A program made the translations under genes and the position numbers. A stretch of 64,000 nucleotides of DNA, from positions 1-64,000 of the forward strand of contig CADAAR010000012.1 of assembly GCA_902785945.1 (NCBI GenBank), given 5' to 3'. The stretch comes from an uncultured Prevotellaceae bacterium (GTDB taxonomy: Bacteria > Bacteroidota > Bacteroidia > Bacteroidales > Bacteroidaceae). Every line of letters starts with the position of its first letter. Within the stretch, counting starts at the first letter, position 1. This document shows, one piece after another, positions 53,753 to 63,506 of the stretch. Under the pieces are notes generated by a model. It had not been told where the DNA came from and did no database searches. It saw only the letters and a program-made list of their open reading frames with translations.

Positions 53753-56533
53753 TTAATCATTATTCGTCTTGGGAGGTTCAAAAAAGACACCAGGAGAGGC
53801 CCATGCAGTGAAATTGGTCAATGTCTTTGTTCCTTTCTCAGAACTTTCAATTTTCAGCTCTTTATCACTATAGCCAGAATCGTCAAAGGAGAATGTTGCC
53901 GTATGTTTTTCATACTGGCGTTTATTATCCGCATCTATCCAAGTCTTATAAGAGGTAGTAGTACAATGACCATTTTGGAAGATAAACCAATTGTCGTCAA
54001 AACGACTGACTTTTACCCCTGGCTTATTTCTCAGGACATAATCAAACTCCATTGCCAGATTATCGTAATTATCACCAGATTGTTGACTACAGCTCAATCT
54101 GCAATGCCATCCTTCTCCACTAGCTAAACGACTAACCTCACTATCGACATTAGAATAATCGCCATAGGTATTACATCCGCCACTTTTCTCACCATCCTTA
54201 CCGTCAACATAACTCCATCCCGCCGAAGTGGTAAAGTATTTCGGATCCAGTGTAAGGTTTGGCATTTGCAAAATGCAGAACTTATACTCATCGGTTATAA
54301 ATAGCTGTTCATTAATGTACGCATAACCTAAATAGGGGATAGGGTTATCATTATGAAAAATCAACGTGTCTGCAGGACTATAGTTCTTACAGCAATAGCC
54401 ATAAATTTCTTGATCTAACCATTTCTTTTGGTCAACAGAAATCTCTGTACGCCCCTTACTTCCCTTGGTTACTAAGAAATCCTTCATTAATTTATCGGTG
54501 TGATCTGGAAGATAGAAGTATGGCGGTTTGATGCCATCTTGATTGCCCTTACAGACAATTGGCGTCTGCGTCGAACCATCATAATTCAAGACGAGCGTAT
54601 CGCTACTTACATTCATCTCCACACCATGAAGGAACTCATACTCAGTAGGCGAGGCAATTTCCATTCCCAGGATACTTACATACGGACGAACCTTAAACCT
54701 TCCACTTTTTCCTATATGGGGATTATCGTCTGTGGGCGGATAGTAGGGAATAACCATCTCAGTTTCCATAGTTTGGTTAAAAATACCTTCCACCAGGGTA
54801 TACCGCTGGCTATGTTCCTGACTGCTTTTTACTCCGTATTCTAAGTCGTACAACGTAACGCCTATCGGGAGCGGGAATAGCACATTACCCTGTGGCTGAA
54901 ATGCCAGAATGCGGCAAGGTAAGACTTCACCATTAATAAATCGTTTGTCCTCGTAATCCCGACATTCGCCAAACTCTGGAACCAGCGACACCTCAAAAGG
55001 TTTAAAGAGACTGACCGTACCATTGGCCAACGACCACTTTTTCTTTTTCCCAAATGCTGATTCTACTTCAGCCTTGATCTCATAGTCTGCATCACAAAGA
55101 CTAACCGAAGCCTTCGTATTACTCAGCAGGTTATATGCAAACTCACCTGCTTTAATGTTATAATTAGTCCCACTATACAACGTCTTGAGGACATCTGTCA
55201 GGTCAAGTCCGATAGTCCCGGAGAATTTAGGGCCTACGTATGTATCACCCCCTATCTTAGCATCAAAGAATTTTCTGACGAGTGGAAGACTCTTAAACTT
55301 CAGGGGGAAGAGCATACCTGTCTGCACAAAGCCATCGAGCTCCAATTTAACGCCAGCATTACTTAAGTCATAATACGTTCCTTGCTTTTCATCAAGTTTG
55401 CCAAATCCCATATCCAGATAGGGCCACCAATCAATGATCTCCAACTTTGTCCATATAGACGTACCCACCCTAGGCGACGTCGCAGAGAGTTTTACGTGAG
55501 CCTCACCACGCAGGAATCCGTCAGGTCCTACATCTATCATCATTAGCGGGAAGGTTGCAGGAACAGGAATCTGCCCAAGATTACCAGCACCTGTTTGGAA
55601 GGATTCCGCAATCTTTCCGTCAGCAGTGAATCCTAAGGAAAGCCCAGCAGAGGCTTTTGTGGTGATAGAAAAATATTTCTTACCGATAATAGGTATATCC
55701 CATACGGTCTTTATGTGAAGTTTTCCGTCAATACTTGCGCCGACAGAAAGTTCCAAAGAGTCATTGGATTCATTGATGGGACCTGACCAAAGGGTGTATT
55801 GTCCATTGATAGAGAAATTAAAAAGATCACCCTCCCAATTGCCACTAGCTCTTTTGTTTGTCGTTCCTACATTCAGTTGCGGCATTCCTGCCACACGACG
55901 ACGTGCAAGTGAACCGTCATCATTATAGCCATATTCCTCAACCGCAATAAACTGTCGAAGGATATCCGAGATATCATCGATGGGTTTGCAGATAGCCACC
56001 AAATTCCCTTCATATCCCTCGTAATCACGAGTGAGACTGACAATTTTAGCGCTCCAACCATCGTTAATATCCGGATCTACAAACACATCTCCGACCTGTG
56101 GCATCGGGAACCCTTCATAATCATCTATCGATCTTGAAAACGAAATAATCTCATGATCTTCCCCATAGTACTCACTATAATCCATATATGCCAACAATGA
56201 GAAATCTCCATAATCCGGGTCTTGTCCCTTAATATGAACCTGAGGATTGTATATGATTTCCGGCTGCACGAATCCGATGGAGTCGATAGCGGAGAGCATG
56301 ATGCGGTAGACGGAGTCGGCTGTAAAAATCTCCTGGCTAACAATTTCATCGTGCTCCACACCAAGGGTATCGAGGAACGAGAACGACATTTTCTCGATTT
56401 CATCGTAGAAAAAACCATCAAAGTGGCCATCATTCTGATAGATATAGAAGGCCTGGTTCTCTGTCTGCGCCTGCATGGGCAGAGCGGCCAGCAACATGAT
56501 GGCGAGGCTGGCAAAATATCTTAGTTGTCTCAT
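53753..56533 (-). CDS. Large secreted protein, tandem family copy C
   Basis: 926 residues, signal peptide ending PMQAQ. Family N-terminal module (about 24-94): FYIYQNDGHFDGFFYDEIEK, then TADSVYRIMLSAIDSIGFVQPE. The body is beta-rich with motifs shared with copies A and B: GDVFVD, IDDISDILRQFVAVEEYG, RRRVAGMPQL, WEGDLFNFSING, LGQIPVPATFP, GPDGFLRGEAHV, WWPYLDMGFG, GPKFSGTIGLDL, and a conserved Cys pair in FGECRDYEDK...LPCRILAF. No sorting domain, lipobox or enzyme motif. Overlaps its small partner by 4 bases. Function unknown. Confidence 0.85.
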   Translation of the reverse strand: MRQLRYFASLAIMLLAALPMQAQTENQAFYIYQNDGHFDGFFYDEIEKMSFSFLDTLGVEHDEIVSQEIFTADSVYRIMLSAIDSIGFVQPEIIYNPQVHIKGQDPDYGDFSLLAYMDYSEYYGEDHEIISFSRSIDDYEGFPMPQVGDVFVDPDINDGWSAKIVSLTRDYEGYEGNLVAICKPIDDISDILRQFIAVEEYGYNDDGSLARRRVAGMPQLNVGTTNKRASGNWEGDLFNFSINGQYTLWSGPINESNDSLELSVGASIDGKLHIKTVWDIPIIGKKYFSITTKASAGLSLGFTADGKIAESFQTGAGNLGQIPVPATFPLMMIDVGPDGFLRGEAHVKLSATSPRVGTSIWTKLEIIDWWPYLDMGFGKLDEKQGTYYDLSNAGVKLELDGFVQTGMLFPLKFKSLPLVRKFFDAKIGGDTYVGPKFSGTIGLDLTDVLKTLYSGTNYNIKAGEFAYNLLSNTKASVSLCDADYEIKAEVESAFGKKKKWSLANGTVSLFKPFEVSLVPEFGECRDYEDKRFINGEVLPCRILAFQPQGNVLFPLPIGVTLYDLEYGVKSSQEHSQRYTLVEGIFNQTMETEMVIPYYPPTDDNPHIGKSGRFKVRPYVSILGMEIASPTEYEFLHGVEMNVSSDTLVLNYDGSTQTPIVCKGNQDGIKPPYFYLPDHTDKLMKDFLVTKGSKGRTEISVDQKKWLDQEIYGYCCKNYSPADTLIFHNDNPIPYLGYAYINEQLFITDEYKFCILQMPNLTLDPKYFTTSAGWSYVDGKDGEKSGGCNTYGDYSNVDSEVSRLASGEGWHCRLSCSQQSGDNYDNLAMEFDYVLRNKPGVKVSRFDDNWFIFQNGHCTTTSYKTWIDADNKRQYEKHTATFSFDDSGYSDKELKIESSEKGTKTLTNFTAWASPGVFFEPPKTNND

Positions 56534-57018
56534 TGCTTCAGGAGTTTAATTGTTTCACTTCCGGCTTTCACGATATACACACCAGCAGGACGCTGGGCGA
56601 CAGAGAGGGTGAGTGGCTGACTATCCGTGACCTTTCTCGTCTCGAGGATCGTACCGTTCGCAGCATAGATGGTAACGACAGTCCCTGCACGCAGGTTTCT
56701 CATCGTGACCTCATCACCTTCCTTCGACAGGCTGATGCTACGCTCAGAGGGCAGCAGGCTGATACCTGTGTTGCCCGTACCTTCAAAGGTGTAACGCAGC
56801 ACATTGTCCATCTGATATTGGAAGGTGGCGTTGTTCGTCTTGATGACAAATAGGCCGTTTTCGAATGTGGTCTCAGGCATATCGTTCAGGTCGAAATAAA
56901 CCTTCTCGCCCGACTTCTGCCATAACACGAGCCGTTTGGTTGCCGTCTGTGCCCACGTCGCCGTAGCTGCGAGGCAGAACAGCAGGGATAGGATTAATTG
57001 TTTATTTTTCATATTCAT
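56530..57018 (-). CDS. Small T9SS type A sorting-domain protein, copy C
   Basis: 162 residues (160 if the second ATG at 57012 is used). Signal peptide ending WAQ, a ~60-residue domain RLVLWQKSGEKVYFDLNDM...FQYQMDNVLRYTFEG, then a type A sorting domain (about 85-162) ending PAGVYIVKAGSETIKLLKQ, the signal for T9SS export and surface attachment. There is no other effector domain. The TGA overlaps the ATG of the large gene (ATGA), so translation is coupled. It lies 48 bp after copy B's large gene with no promoter between, so B and C are one operon. Confidence 0.88.
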   Translation of the reverse strand: MNMKNKQLILSLLFCLAATATWAQTATKRLVLWQKSGEKVYFDLNDMPETTFENGLFVIKTNNATFQYQMDNVLRYTFEGTGNTGISLLPSERSISLSKEGDEVTMRNLRAGTVVTIYAANGTILETRKVTDSQPLTLSVAQRPAGVYIVKAGSETIKLLKQ

Positions 57019-57066
57019 TTCTACATTTCCGTTTTACTATGAAGTCCTTATATTAGACGTTCAATT

Positions 57067-59706
57067 TTAAAAATTATCTGGTAAGGCCTCTTGGAAATAC
57101 ACATATATACTTGAGTGTTTACCACCTGAGGTTTCAAAAAAGTTTTTATAATACCCATCTTTGAAATCTCTATCCTGCTCGACTGTTCCATTTGGTCTAC
57201 AGGAAATTGTTTCTTCAATGCTCTTTATAACCTTATTATCCTTCATCTGTTTATATGAATAAGTACCATTCTTCATTGAATACATTGACGAATTCTCATC
57301 CAGGACAATGTCAAAAACCAATTCCTGAATTTCATTGTCATAATTGTATCTTCCCTCAAAATGCCATCCATATCCTACAGTACTAACATCTGCAAATGTT
57401 ATATTCCACTTCCAATTCCTATAATCATAATATAAATATTCCAAATACAAGTCATCACTTACTCGTACAGCGACAGGCACATCTTGATTGTTTGGAGCCA
57501 TCTGTATCGAGAAATAATGTGGGTCGGATACAAATATTTCACCCTCGTAATCATTTGCTCCAACATAATGAGTAAGAGGCAATGTCATTGGGTCACGAGG
57601 ATTAAAATTCTTGATTTTGTGTTTCGAGTTAAATTTTATTATATCGGAAGAAACAATAATTAAGTCATCATCGGTAATGTCAAAATAACCATAATCATCT
57701 CTCATTATTTTATTATGAACACCAGAGGCAATAATGGGATATGTTGTTATTCCATCATACGTAGTAAAAATAGTATCACTGTTAGTCTTTAATTCTGCTA
57801 TACCATATTCAAAAGTGTATGCTGGGTCAGCGATAACGAATTGATCATCCCCAGGCATTCCTGGCACAAACACCGTGGGGGTTACCTTGTATTTACCACC
57901 CACTATGGATGACCGTGTTATTTGTCCTTCATGTATCGGTATTACCAACTCTGCCCAGTGTGATTTATCGAGTTCTGTTCCCATCATCTCTGCTAAATGA
58001 TAATAGGGAACATAACTGTACTTAGCACTACCAAGAAATCTATCCTCATAATCGATGTTCTTGAGATAGGTTCCAATATACGTCGGTTTTATGACATAAC
58101 CACTTGGTTTGAAACTAAGGACACGACATTTCATTAATTGTCCTTCTATCATTCGTTGATCAATATAATCTGAACACGCTCCAAATTCAGGAACCAATTT
58201 AGCTTCTACGGTTGGTAATATATTAAAACTGCCATCGAAGAGAGTCGTCGACTTTTCCTTACCAGATCCTAATTTAACCGTGTTTTTGACTTCAAAATCG
58301 GCATCCAAAAGATGTAGTTGGAATTTAATGTTCTTTAGTTGTTTATATGTCGCATCATCATCCCACGGCATCTTAGTCAAATCCAGCGAAAAATCTGCCC
58401 CAATTTTTGGTCCCAAAAACCAACGGCCACCGAGATTGAGTTTAAACCATCTTTGTATAGTAGGCATACTTTCAAAAGTAATGGGCATAAGTACTCCTGC
58501 TTGCAAAAAACCACTAAATGACAAGGTTGCACTAACTGTATTAGGACTCTCCGGTTCTTCTTTTGGGCTCTTTGGGGCACCAAAGCCCATATCAAAACTG
58601 GGAACCCAATTGTTGATTTCCAACTTGGTCCAAATGCTACTTTTGGCCTTGGGTGTCTGTAGGGCAAATTTAATATGGGCATCGCCACGTATGAACGGAT
58701 CCGGTCCAACTTTAATGAAGAACAACGGGAAAGAAGCCGGAACTGGTATTGAAGCAAAATTACCTAATCCAGGAGACATATAATCTGCTATTTTACCATC
58801 AATGACAAAACCAAGACCTATTCCAAAGTCAAGATTTGTATCAATACCAATATGTTTATCACCAAAAAGAGATAGATTCCATACTGTTTTTACATGTAGT
58901 TTTCCTTCTATAGAAGGCATGAGATATGCTGATAGATCATCATCGCCTGCAAGAGGAAGATATCCATTAATGGAGAAATTAAAGATATCGCCTTCTAAAA
59001 TTCCTTCTGCCCTTCTCGTAGAAGATTTCTTGGGGAATACACCAACTGTCAAATCAGGACGGCCAGAAACCCGACGACGTACCATATTACCTTGTTCGTC
59101 TTCTCCATATTCCTCAACACAAACAAATTGCTCCAAGATATCCGTAATGTCATCAATGTCTTTCAAGTGAACAGCCAGGCCTTCCGCTGTTTCTTTGATA
59201 CTCTCTACCTTAAAGGCAAAGCCATTGTAATATTTGAGACCAAAATCAACAAACACGTCACCCACCTGTGGACGTTTATCAACTGGCATTTCAGAACTGA
59301 ACAGGCAATCGTATTCTTCAGGCCAATCCATAAGGTATGTCAAGAAATCCATGTCTCTTTCCATATTAGGATATGTCGTTGGATCCAAATCGTAGCAGTC
59401 CCATCTGAACATTCGTTTATTTAAGATAACTTCCGGCTGCACGAAGCCGATGGAGTCGATGGCAGAGAGCATGATGCGATAGACGGAGTCGGCAGTGAAA
59501 ATCTCCTGGCTCACAATTTCGTCGTGCTCCACACCAAGGGTATCGAGGAACGAGAACGACATTTTCTCGATTTCATCGTAGAAGAATCCATCAAAGTGGC
59601 CATCGTTCTGATAGATGTAGAAGGCCTGGTTCTCTGTCTGCGCCTGCATGGGCAGAGCAGCCAGCAGCATGATGGCGAGGCTGGCGATATATCTTAGTTG
59701 TCTCAT
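57067..59706 (-). CDS. Large secreted protein, tandem family copy B
   Basis: 879 residues. Signal peptide and N-terminal module nearly identical to copy C down to about residue 93, after which the text departs abruptly (LNKRMFRWDCYDLDPTTYP). Later family motifs return: GDVFVDFG, DITDILEQFVCVEEYG, RRRVSGRPDL, LEGDIFNFSINGY, GPDPFIRGDAHI, NNWVPSFDMGFG, GPKIGADFSLDL and the Cys pair FGACSDYIDQ...MKCRVLSF. The C-terminal third is the least conserved. Lower GC and many Tyr, Asp and Asn codons compared with the housekeeping genes. Confidence 0.85.
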   Translation of the reverse strand: MRQLRYIASLAIMLLAALPMQAQTENQAFYIYQNDGHFDGFFYDEIEKMSFSFLDTLGVEHDEIVSQEIFTADSVYRIMLSAIDSIGFVQPEVILNKRMFRWDCYDLDPTTYPNMERDMDFLTYLMDWPEEYDCLFSSEMPVDKRPQVGDVFVDFGLKYYNGFAFKVESIKETAEGLAVHLKDIDDITDILEQFVCVEEYGEDEQGNMVRRRVSGRPDLTVGVFPKKSSTRRAEGILEGDIFNFSINGYLPLAGDDDLSAYLMPSIEGKLHVKTVWNLSLFGDKHIGIDTNLDFGIGLGFVIDGKIADYMSPGLGNFASIPVPASFPLFFIKVGPDPFIRGDAHIKFALQTPKAKSSIWTKLEINNWVPSFDMGFGAPKSPKEEPESPNTVSATLSFSGFLQAGVLMPITFESMPTIQRWFKLNLGGRWFLGPKIGADFSLDLTKMPWDDDATYKQLKNIKFQLHLLDADFEVKNTVKLGSGKEKSTTLFDGSFNILPTVEAKLVPEFGACSDYIDQRMIEGQLMKCRVLSFKPSGYVIKPTYIGTYLKNIDYEDRFLGSAKYSYVPYYHLAEMMGTELDKSHWAELVIPIHEGQITRSSIVGGKYKVTPTVFVPGMPGDDQFVIADPAYTFEYGIAELKTNSDTIFTTYDGITTYPIIASGVHNKIMRDDYGYFDITDDDLIIVSSDIIKFNSKHKIKNFNPRDPMTLPLTHYVGANDYEGEIFVSDPHYFSIQMAPNNQDVPVAVRVSDDLYLEYLYYDYRNWKWNITFADVSTVGYGWHFEGRYNYDNEIQELVFDIVLDENSSMYSMKNGTYSYKQMKDNKVIKSIEETISCRPNGTVEQDRDFKDGYYKNFFETSGGKHSSIYVYFQEALPDNF

Positions 59707-60185
59707 TGCTTCAGGAGTTTGATGGTTTCACTTCCGGCTTTCACAATATACACACCAGCAGGACGCTGGGCGACAGAGAGGGTGAGCGGCTGATTATCCG
59801 TTACATGCTTCGTCTCGAGAATCGTACCGTTGGCAGCATAGATGGTGACAACAGTCCCTATACGCAGGTTTCTCATCGTGACCTCGTCACCTTCCTTCGA
59901 CAGGCTGATGCTGCGCTCGGAGGGTAGCAGGCTGATACCTGTGTTGCCCGTGCCTTCAAAGGTGTAGCGCAACACATTGTCCATCTGGTACTGGAAGGTG
60001 GCGTTGTTCGTCTTAATGACAAACAGCCCGTTTTCGAATGTGGTCTCAGGCATATCGTTCAGGTCAAAATAGACCTTTTCACCCGACTTCTGCCATAACA
60101 CAAGCCGTTTGGTTGCCGTCTGTGCCCACATCGCCGTAAGTGCTAAGCAGAGCAGAAGCGATAGAAGTAGTAATCGTTGTTTCAT
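59703..60185 (-). CDS. Small T9SS type A sorting-domain protein, copy B
   Basis: 160 residues, differing from copy C by a handful of residues (signal peptide MKQRLLLLSLLLC and a few in the sorting domain). It is the first gene of the four-to-five-gene B-C operon, with its own promoter TATATTTG at 60220-60227 (minus) and a palindrome upstream. Overlaps the large gene B by 4 bases. Confidence 0.88.
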   Translation of the reverse strand: MKQRLLLLSLLLCLALTAMWAQTATKRLVLWQKSGEKVYFDLNDMPETTFENGLFVIKTNNATFQYQMDNVLRYTFEGTGNTGISLLPSERSISLSKEGDEVTMRNLRIGTVVTIYAANGTILETKHVTDNQPLTLSVAQRPAGVYIVKAGSETIKLLKQ

Positions 60186-60219
60186 AAGCGTTTATTTAGT
60201 TAATTGATTATTCACGCCA

Positions 60220-60294
60220 CAAATATAATAAAAAATCCGATTCATCGACTCACAATTCAACAAAATCGACTAACAAAACGCGTTTTGTGAGTCG
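60220..60294 (-). promoter_or_regulatory. Promoter and palindromes ahead of the B-C operon
   Basis: -7 box TATATTTG (60220-60227 minus). Upstream lie an inverted repeat CGACTCACAA/TTGTGAGTCG (60246-60255 with 60285-60294) and, within it, a perfect 16-bp palindrome ACAAAACG-CGTTTTGT (60273-60288). These are candidate operator sites for the array. No match to a known regulator is claimed. Confidence 0.6.
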
Positions 60295-60530
60295 TTTTCT
60301 TTAGAAAAGACCCTCTACACGCTCTCTGAGCCACATGCCAAAGAAACGGTCATACACGATATATCCTCCATCTCAGCCTCTCTGTCACAGAAATAGGCTG
60401 CACCTTTATAGCCGTAAACGACAAACGGGTTATTCAGTTCCTTCATATTTTACGCTTCATGTTTTACGAGCATTATTGTCTCCTTGACGGGGCGGAGCGA
60501 CATCGCTGCCGCTACATATCCACTCTAATC

Positions 60531-60557
60531 AAAAAGGGGCCTCGCCATTGAGGTCCC
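60531..60557 (-). terminator. Terminator after large gene A
   Basis: On the minus strand GGGACCTC pairs with GAGGCCCC (one G-U) around a 6-base loop and is followed by TTTTT. It separates unit A from unit B. The rest of the gene-free stretch 60186-60662 shows three CGTCTCAAA direct repeats near 60584-60610 and a GGAGCGACAT segment (near 60493) shared with 53473, but no gene. Confidence 0.75.
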
Positions 60558-60662
60558 TTCTTAATTATTATCTTGCTTCAAAGCGTCTCAAACGTCTCAA
60601 ACGTCTCAGCGTCTTTTCTTATAAATATCACACTGGCGTGAAGTGAACCCATTGTGTTATGC

Positions 60663-63506
60663 CTAGAACGATATCTTATAATCCATGTAAATATTCCTAC
60701 TTGACTGTTCTGTTTCTGTCTTACCATTACGAATTACCGTCTCAGTAATATTAAACGGTATGGATCTATTCGGAGCAGGAGCAAAACCTTCTTGAACCTC
60801 GTTAATATCATAATCTTTTGGAGCTGCTAACGTGCATTGGAAGCTATGAGTATTTGATTCTTTTACGGTAACATTCAACTTCGTGATACGTAGTCGAGGC
60901 GAGTTCATATAATTATCCACAATACAGGGCTTCATATTTTCATTGTTATACCAGATGTCAAACTCCGCAGAGAGTGTCTTGTCTCCCTTTTTAGAATCGA
61001 TTGAGAAATGCCAACCTCTTCCGTTCTCAAGTTTGGTTACCGCCATAGGAACGTCAGAAAAATCTGTATATATGGGCCAGTCATTAAAAGAAATATTACA
61101 AGTCTTCGGGTTCTTTTTATTGGGGAGCTTATATACATATAGCTGGCGCCTTTCGGTCACAAAACTCTCGAAGATTTCTCCTTCAATAGTCTTTACGCCA
61201 CCATAGGGGGAATAGAATGCCAGTATCGTGTCGCATGGGTTATACGAATTCTTGAACTTATCAGGATTCTTCTCTATCGTAAAATTCCCATCGCTGCCTA
61301 CGATTTGCAACTCATCCATTCTTCTGCTGAGATTCAGTCCCTCATCATCGTTACGAATCCATGCATTTAAATCTGAATAGTGCGCCAGTGAGTCGCAGTT
61401 TCCTGATATTTCGAAAGTTTTTCCTGAAGGTGTGCCATCAGCATTCAGGAACAGCTTATCAGTATAAATATTGCCTCCTTCATATCGACTCTCACCGTTT
61501 ACATGCAAGACAGCTCCATGCTCAAACTCAAATTCCTCAGAACCAAACGCCTCACGTCCGAATGCTAAAGCATAGGGACTGACCTTAAATTTGCCGTTGA
61601 GACTGCTAAAATTTCTTCCTTCTCTATAGGGAATGAACAAACGGGCCCACTTATCTTTAGGTAAATCTTGGCCAAGCACCTCCGTAACATGATAATAATT
61701 TTGATGATCAGGATAGCCACCGAAATAGGTATCATCAAAGACTTCCGTTCCGTCATCCTTTATCCGTGAGATGATTTGCGCAGATATATCAACAGGCTTA
61801 ATAACGAGTCCTGAAGGTTTGAAGGCAAAAACGCGGCATTTGAGCACCTGATTGCCGTAATAATCACTCTCAAAATACTTATCCTCCGTATATTCCTCAC
61901 AATTGCCGAATTGAGGCACAAAGCTCAAATCAAGGGCAGGTAACAGACTGGCACTTCCACTGAAAAGCGTAGCCTCCTTTACGCCAGATAATGCTGTCTC
62001 CATCTTGCTTTTCACATCAAAATCGACATCCAGCATGTGCAATTGCAATTTCGTATTCAAAAGGAGAGTATACATCCTCTTTTTCATAGCATGGAAACTT
62101 GCAGCGTCAAACACGGTTTCGACAGAAGCATCCCAATCATATTCTTTCAAATCAATTGTGAAGTCCGCGCCCAGTTTCGGACCGAGGTACATTTTGCTGC
62201 CGGCACTGAAGTTGAAGAACTTTTTGAAGGTGGGCAAACTGCCGAAAGTGAGTGGGAACTGCAAACCCGCCTGCACGAAGCCATTCAAAGAAATCTTTGC
62301 TGAATTGTAGTAGTGCTCCTTCTCTTCCTCCTCACCTTCTGGCGTACCAAAACCCATATCCATACTAGGTACCCAATTATTGATCACCAATTGTGTCCAG
62401 AAACTGCCTTTTACCTTAGGTGTCATCGCAGTGAAATTAACGTGGGCTTCACCACGCAAAAAAACATCAGGTCCAATAGTAATACAAAGTATAGGGCAGG
62501 CTGCGGGTACAGGGATAGACCCTAACTCGCCGACTCCTGTATCAAAGGTTTTGCTGATAGAGCCATCAATGCTGAAACCACCTGCAACTCCGAAATTAAG
62601 TTTGGTGAGGATGTTGATGTATTTATCACCAAAAAGTGAGAGATTCCACGTTGACTTGACATGTACCTTACCTTCTATAGCTGTAATTATGTTGACATTG
62701 AGATTATCACTAGCATAAAGCGGAATATTTGAATTCATCGAGAAATTGAAAAGGTCACCCTCCCAAGTGCCTTCAGCTCTTCTTGAAGATTTCTTGGGAA
62801 AATCTCCTACAGACAGTTCCGGATGACCAGCCACACGACGACGTATCATCTGGCCTTCGTCATCATAGCCGTATTCCTCAACAGCAACGAATTGCTGGAA
62901 GATATCTGTAATGTCATCGATAGGTTTGCAGACACCTACCAGATAGCCGTCTTCATCATAATATAATCTGTCGATTTTGGCACACCAGCCATTTTGACCA
63001 CCGTTTTCTTTGTCGAAGTCAACAAACACATCGCCTACCTGTGGCAACGGCCAATGCTCCATTTTGTCGTTGACTTCATCATAATAGTAACTATTCGTCC
63101 TCTCTAGGATGTACTTGCTGAAATAAATAAACTCACCATCCTCACCATAGTCGGTATAGCTTAAAAGTTCAAAATCTCCATAGAAAAAACTCTGCCCTGC
63201 AATATGTACCTGAGGATTGTATTTCATCTCTGGCTGCACGAAGCCTATCGAATCGATAGCAGAGAGCATGATGCGATAAGTGGAGTCGGCTGTGACAATC
63301 TCCTGACTGACAATCTCGTCGTGCTCCACACCAAGGGTATCAAGGAACGAGAACGTCATTTTCTCGATTTCATCGTAGAAGAATCCATCAAAGTGACCAT
63401 CGTTCTGATAGATGTAGAAGGCCTGGTTCTCCGTCTGGGCCTGCATGGGTAGCACAGCCATCAGCATCAGCACAAGGCTGACCATAAATTTTATAAGGTG
63501 TCTCAT
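60663..63506 (-). CDS. Large secreted protein, tandem family copy A
   Basis: 947 residues, the longest member. Signal peptide ending PMQAQ and the N-terminal module match C and B with a few changes (KMTFSF, QEIVTADSTYRIM). The next 60 residues (YNPQVHIAGQSFFYGDFELL) resemble C, not B. Shared body motifs include GDVFVDFDKENG, DITDIFQQFVAVEEYGYDDEG, GSIPVPAACP, GPDVFLRGEAHV, NNWVPSMDMGFG, GPKLGADFTIDL and the Cys pair FGNCEEYTED...LKCRVFAF. It has no CTD or lipobox and ends in a plain beta-like tail. Followed by a terminator. Confidence 0.85.
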   Translation of the reverse strand: MRHLIKFMVSLVLMLMAVLPMQAQTENQAFYIYQNDGHFDGFFYDEIEKMTFSFLDTLGVEHDEIVSQEIVTADSTYRIMLSAIDSIGFVQPEMKYNPQVHIAGQSFFYGDFELLSYTDYGEDGEFIYFSKYILERTNSYYYDEVNDKMEHWPLPQVGDVFVDFDKENGGQNGWCAKIDRLYYDEDGYLVGVCKPIDDITDIFQQFVAVEEYGYDDEGQMIRRRVAGHPELSVGDFPKKSSRRAEGTWEGDLFNFSMNSNIPLYASDNLNVNIITAIEGKVHVKSTWNLSLFGDKYINILTKLNFGVAGGFSIDGSISKTFDTGVGELGSIPVPAACPILCITIGPDVFLRGEAHVNFTAMTPKVKGSFWTQLVINNWVPSMDMGFGTPEGEEEEKEHYYNSAKISLNGFVQAGLQFPLTFGSLPTFKKFFNFSAGSKMYLGPKLGADFTIDLKEYDWDASVETVFDAASFHAMKKRMYTLLLNTKLQLHMLDVDFDVKSKMETALSGVKEATLFSGSASLLPALDLSFVPQFGNCEEYTEDKYFESDYYGNQVLKCRVFAFKPSGLVIKPVDISAQIISRIKDDGTEVFDDTYFGGYPDHQNYYHVTEVLGQDLPKDKWARLFIPYREGRNFSSLNGKFKVSPYALAFGREAFGSEEFEFEHGAVLHVNGESRYEGGNIYTDKLFLNADGTPSGKTFEISGNCDSLAHYSDLNAWIRNDDEGLNLSRRMDELQIVGSDGNFTIEKNPDKFKNSYNPCDTILAFYSPYGGVKTIEGEIFESFVTERRQLYVYKLPNKKNPKTCNISFNDWPIYTDFSDVPMAVTKLENGRGWHFSIDSKKGDKTLSAEFDIWYNNENMKPCIVDNYMNSPRLRITKLNVTVKESNTHSFQCTLAAPKDYDINEVQEGFAPAPNRSIPFNITETVIRNGKTETEQSSRNIYMDYKISF

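Noticed and set aside
60584-60612. Three CGTCTCAAA direct repeats as regulatory iterons
   Set aside because: Only three short copies with 9-bp step in a terminator-flanked spacer; too little to claim a function.
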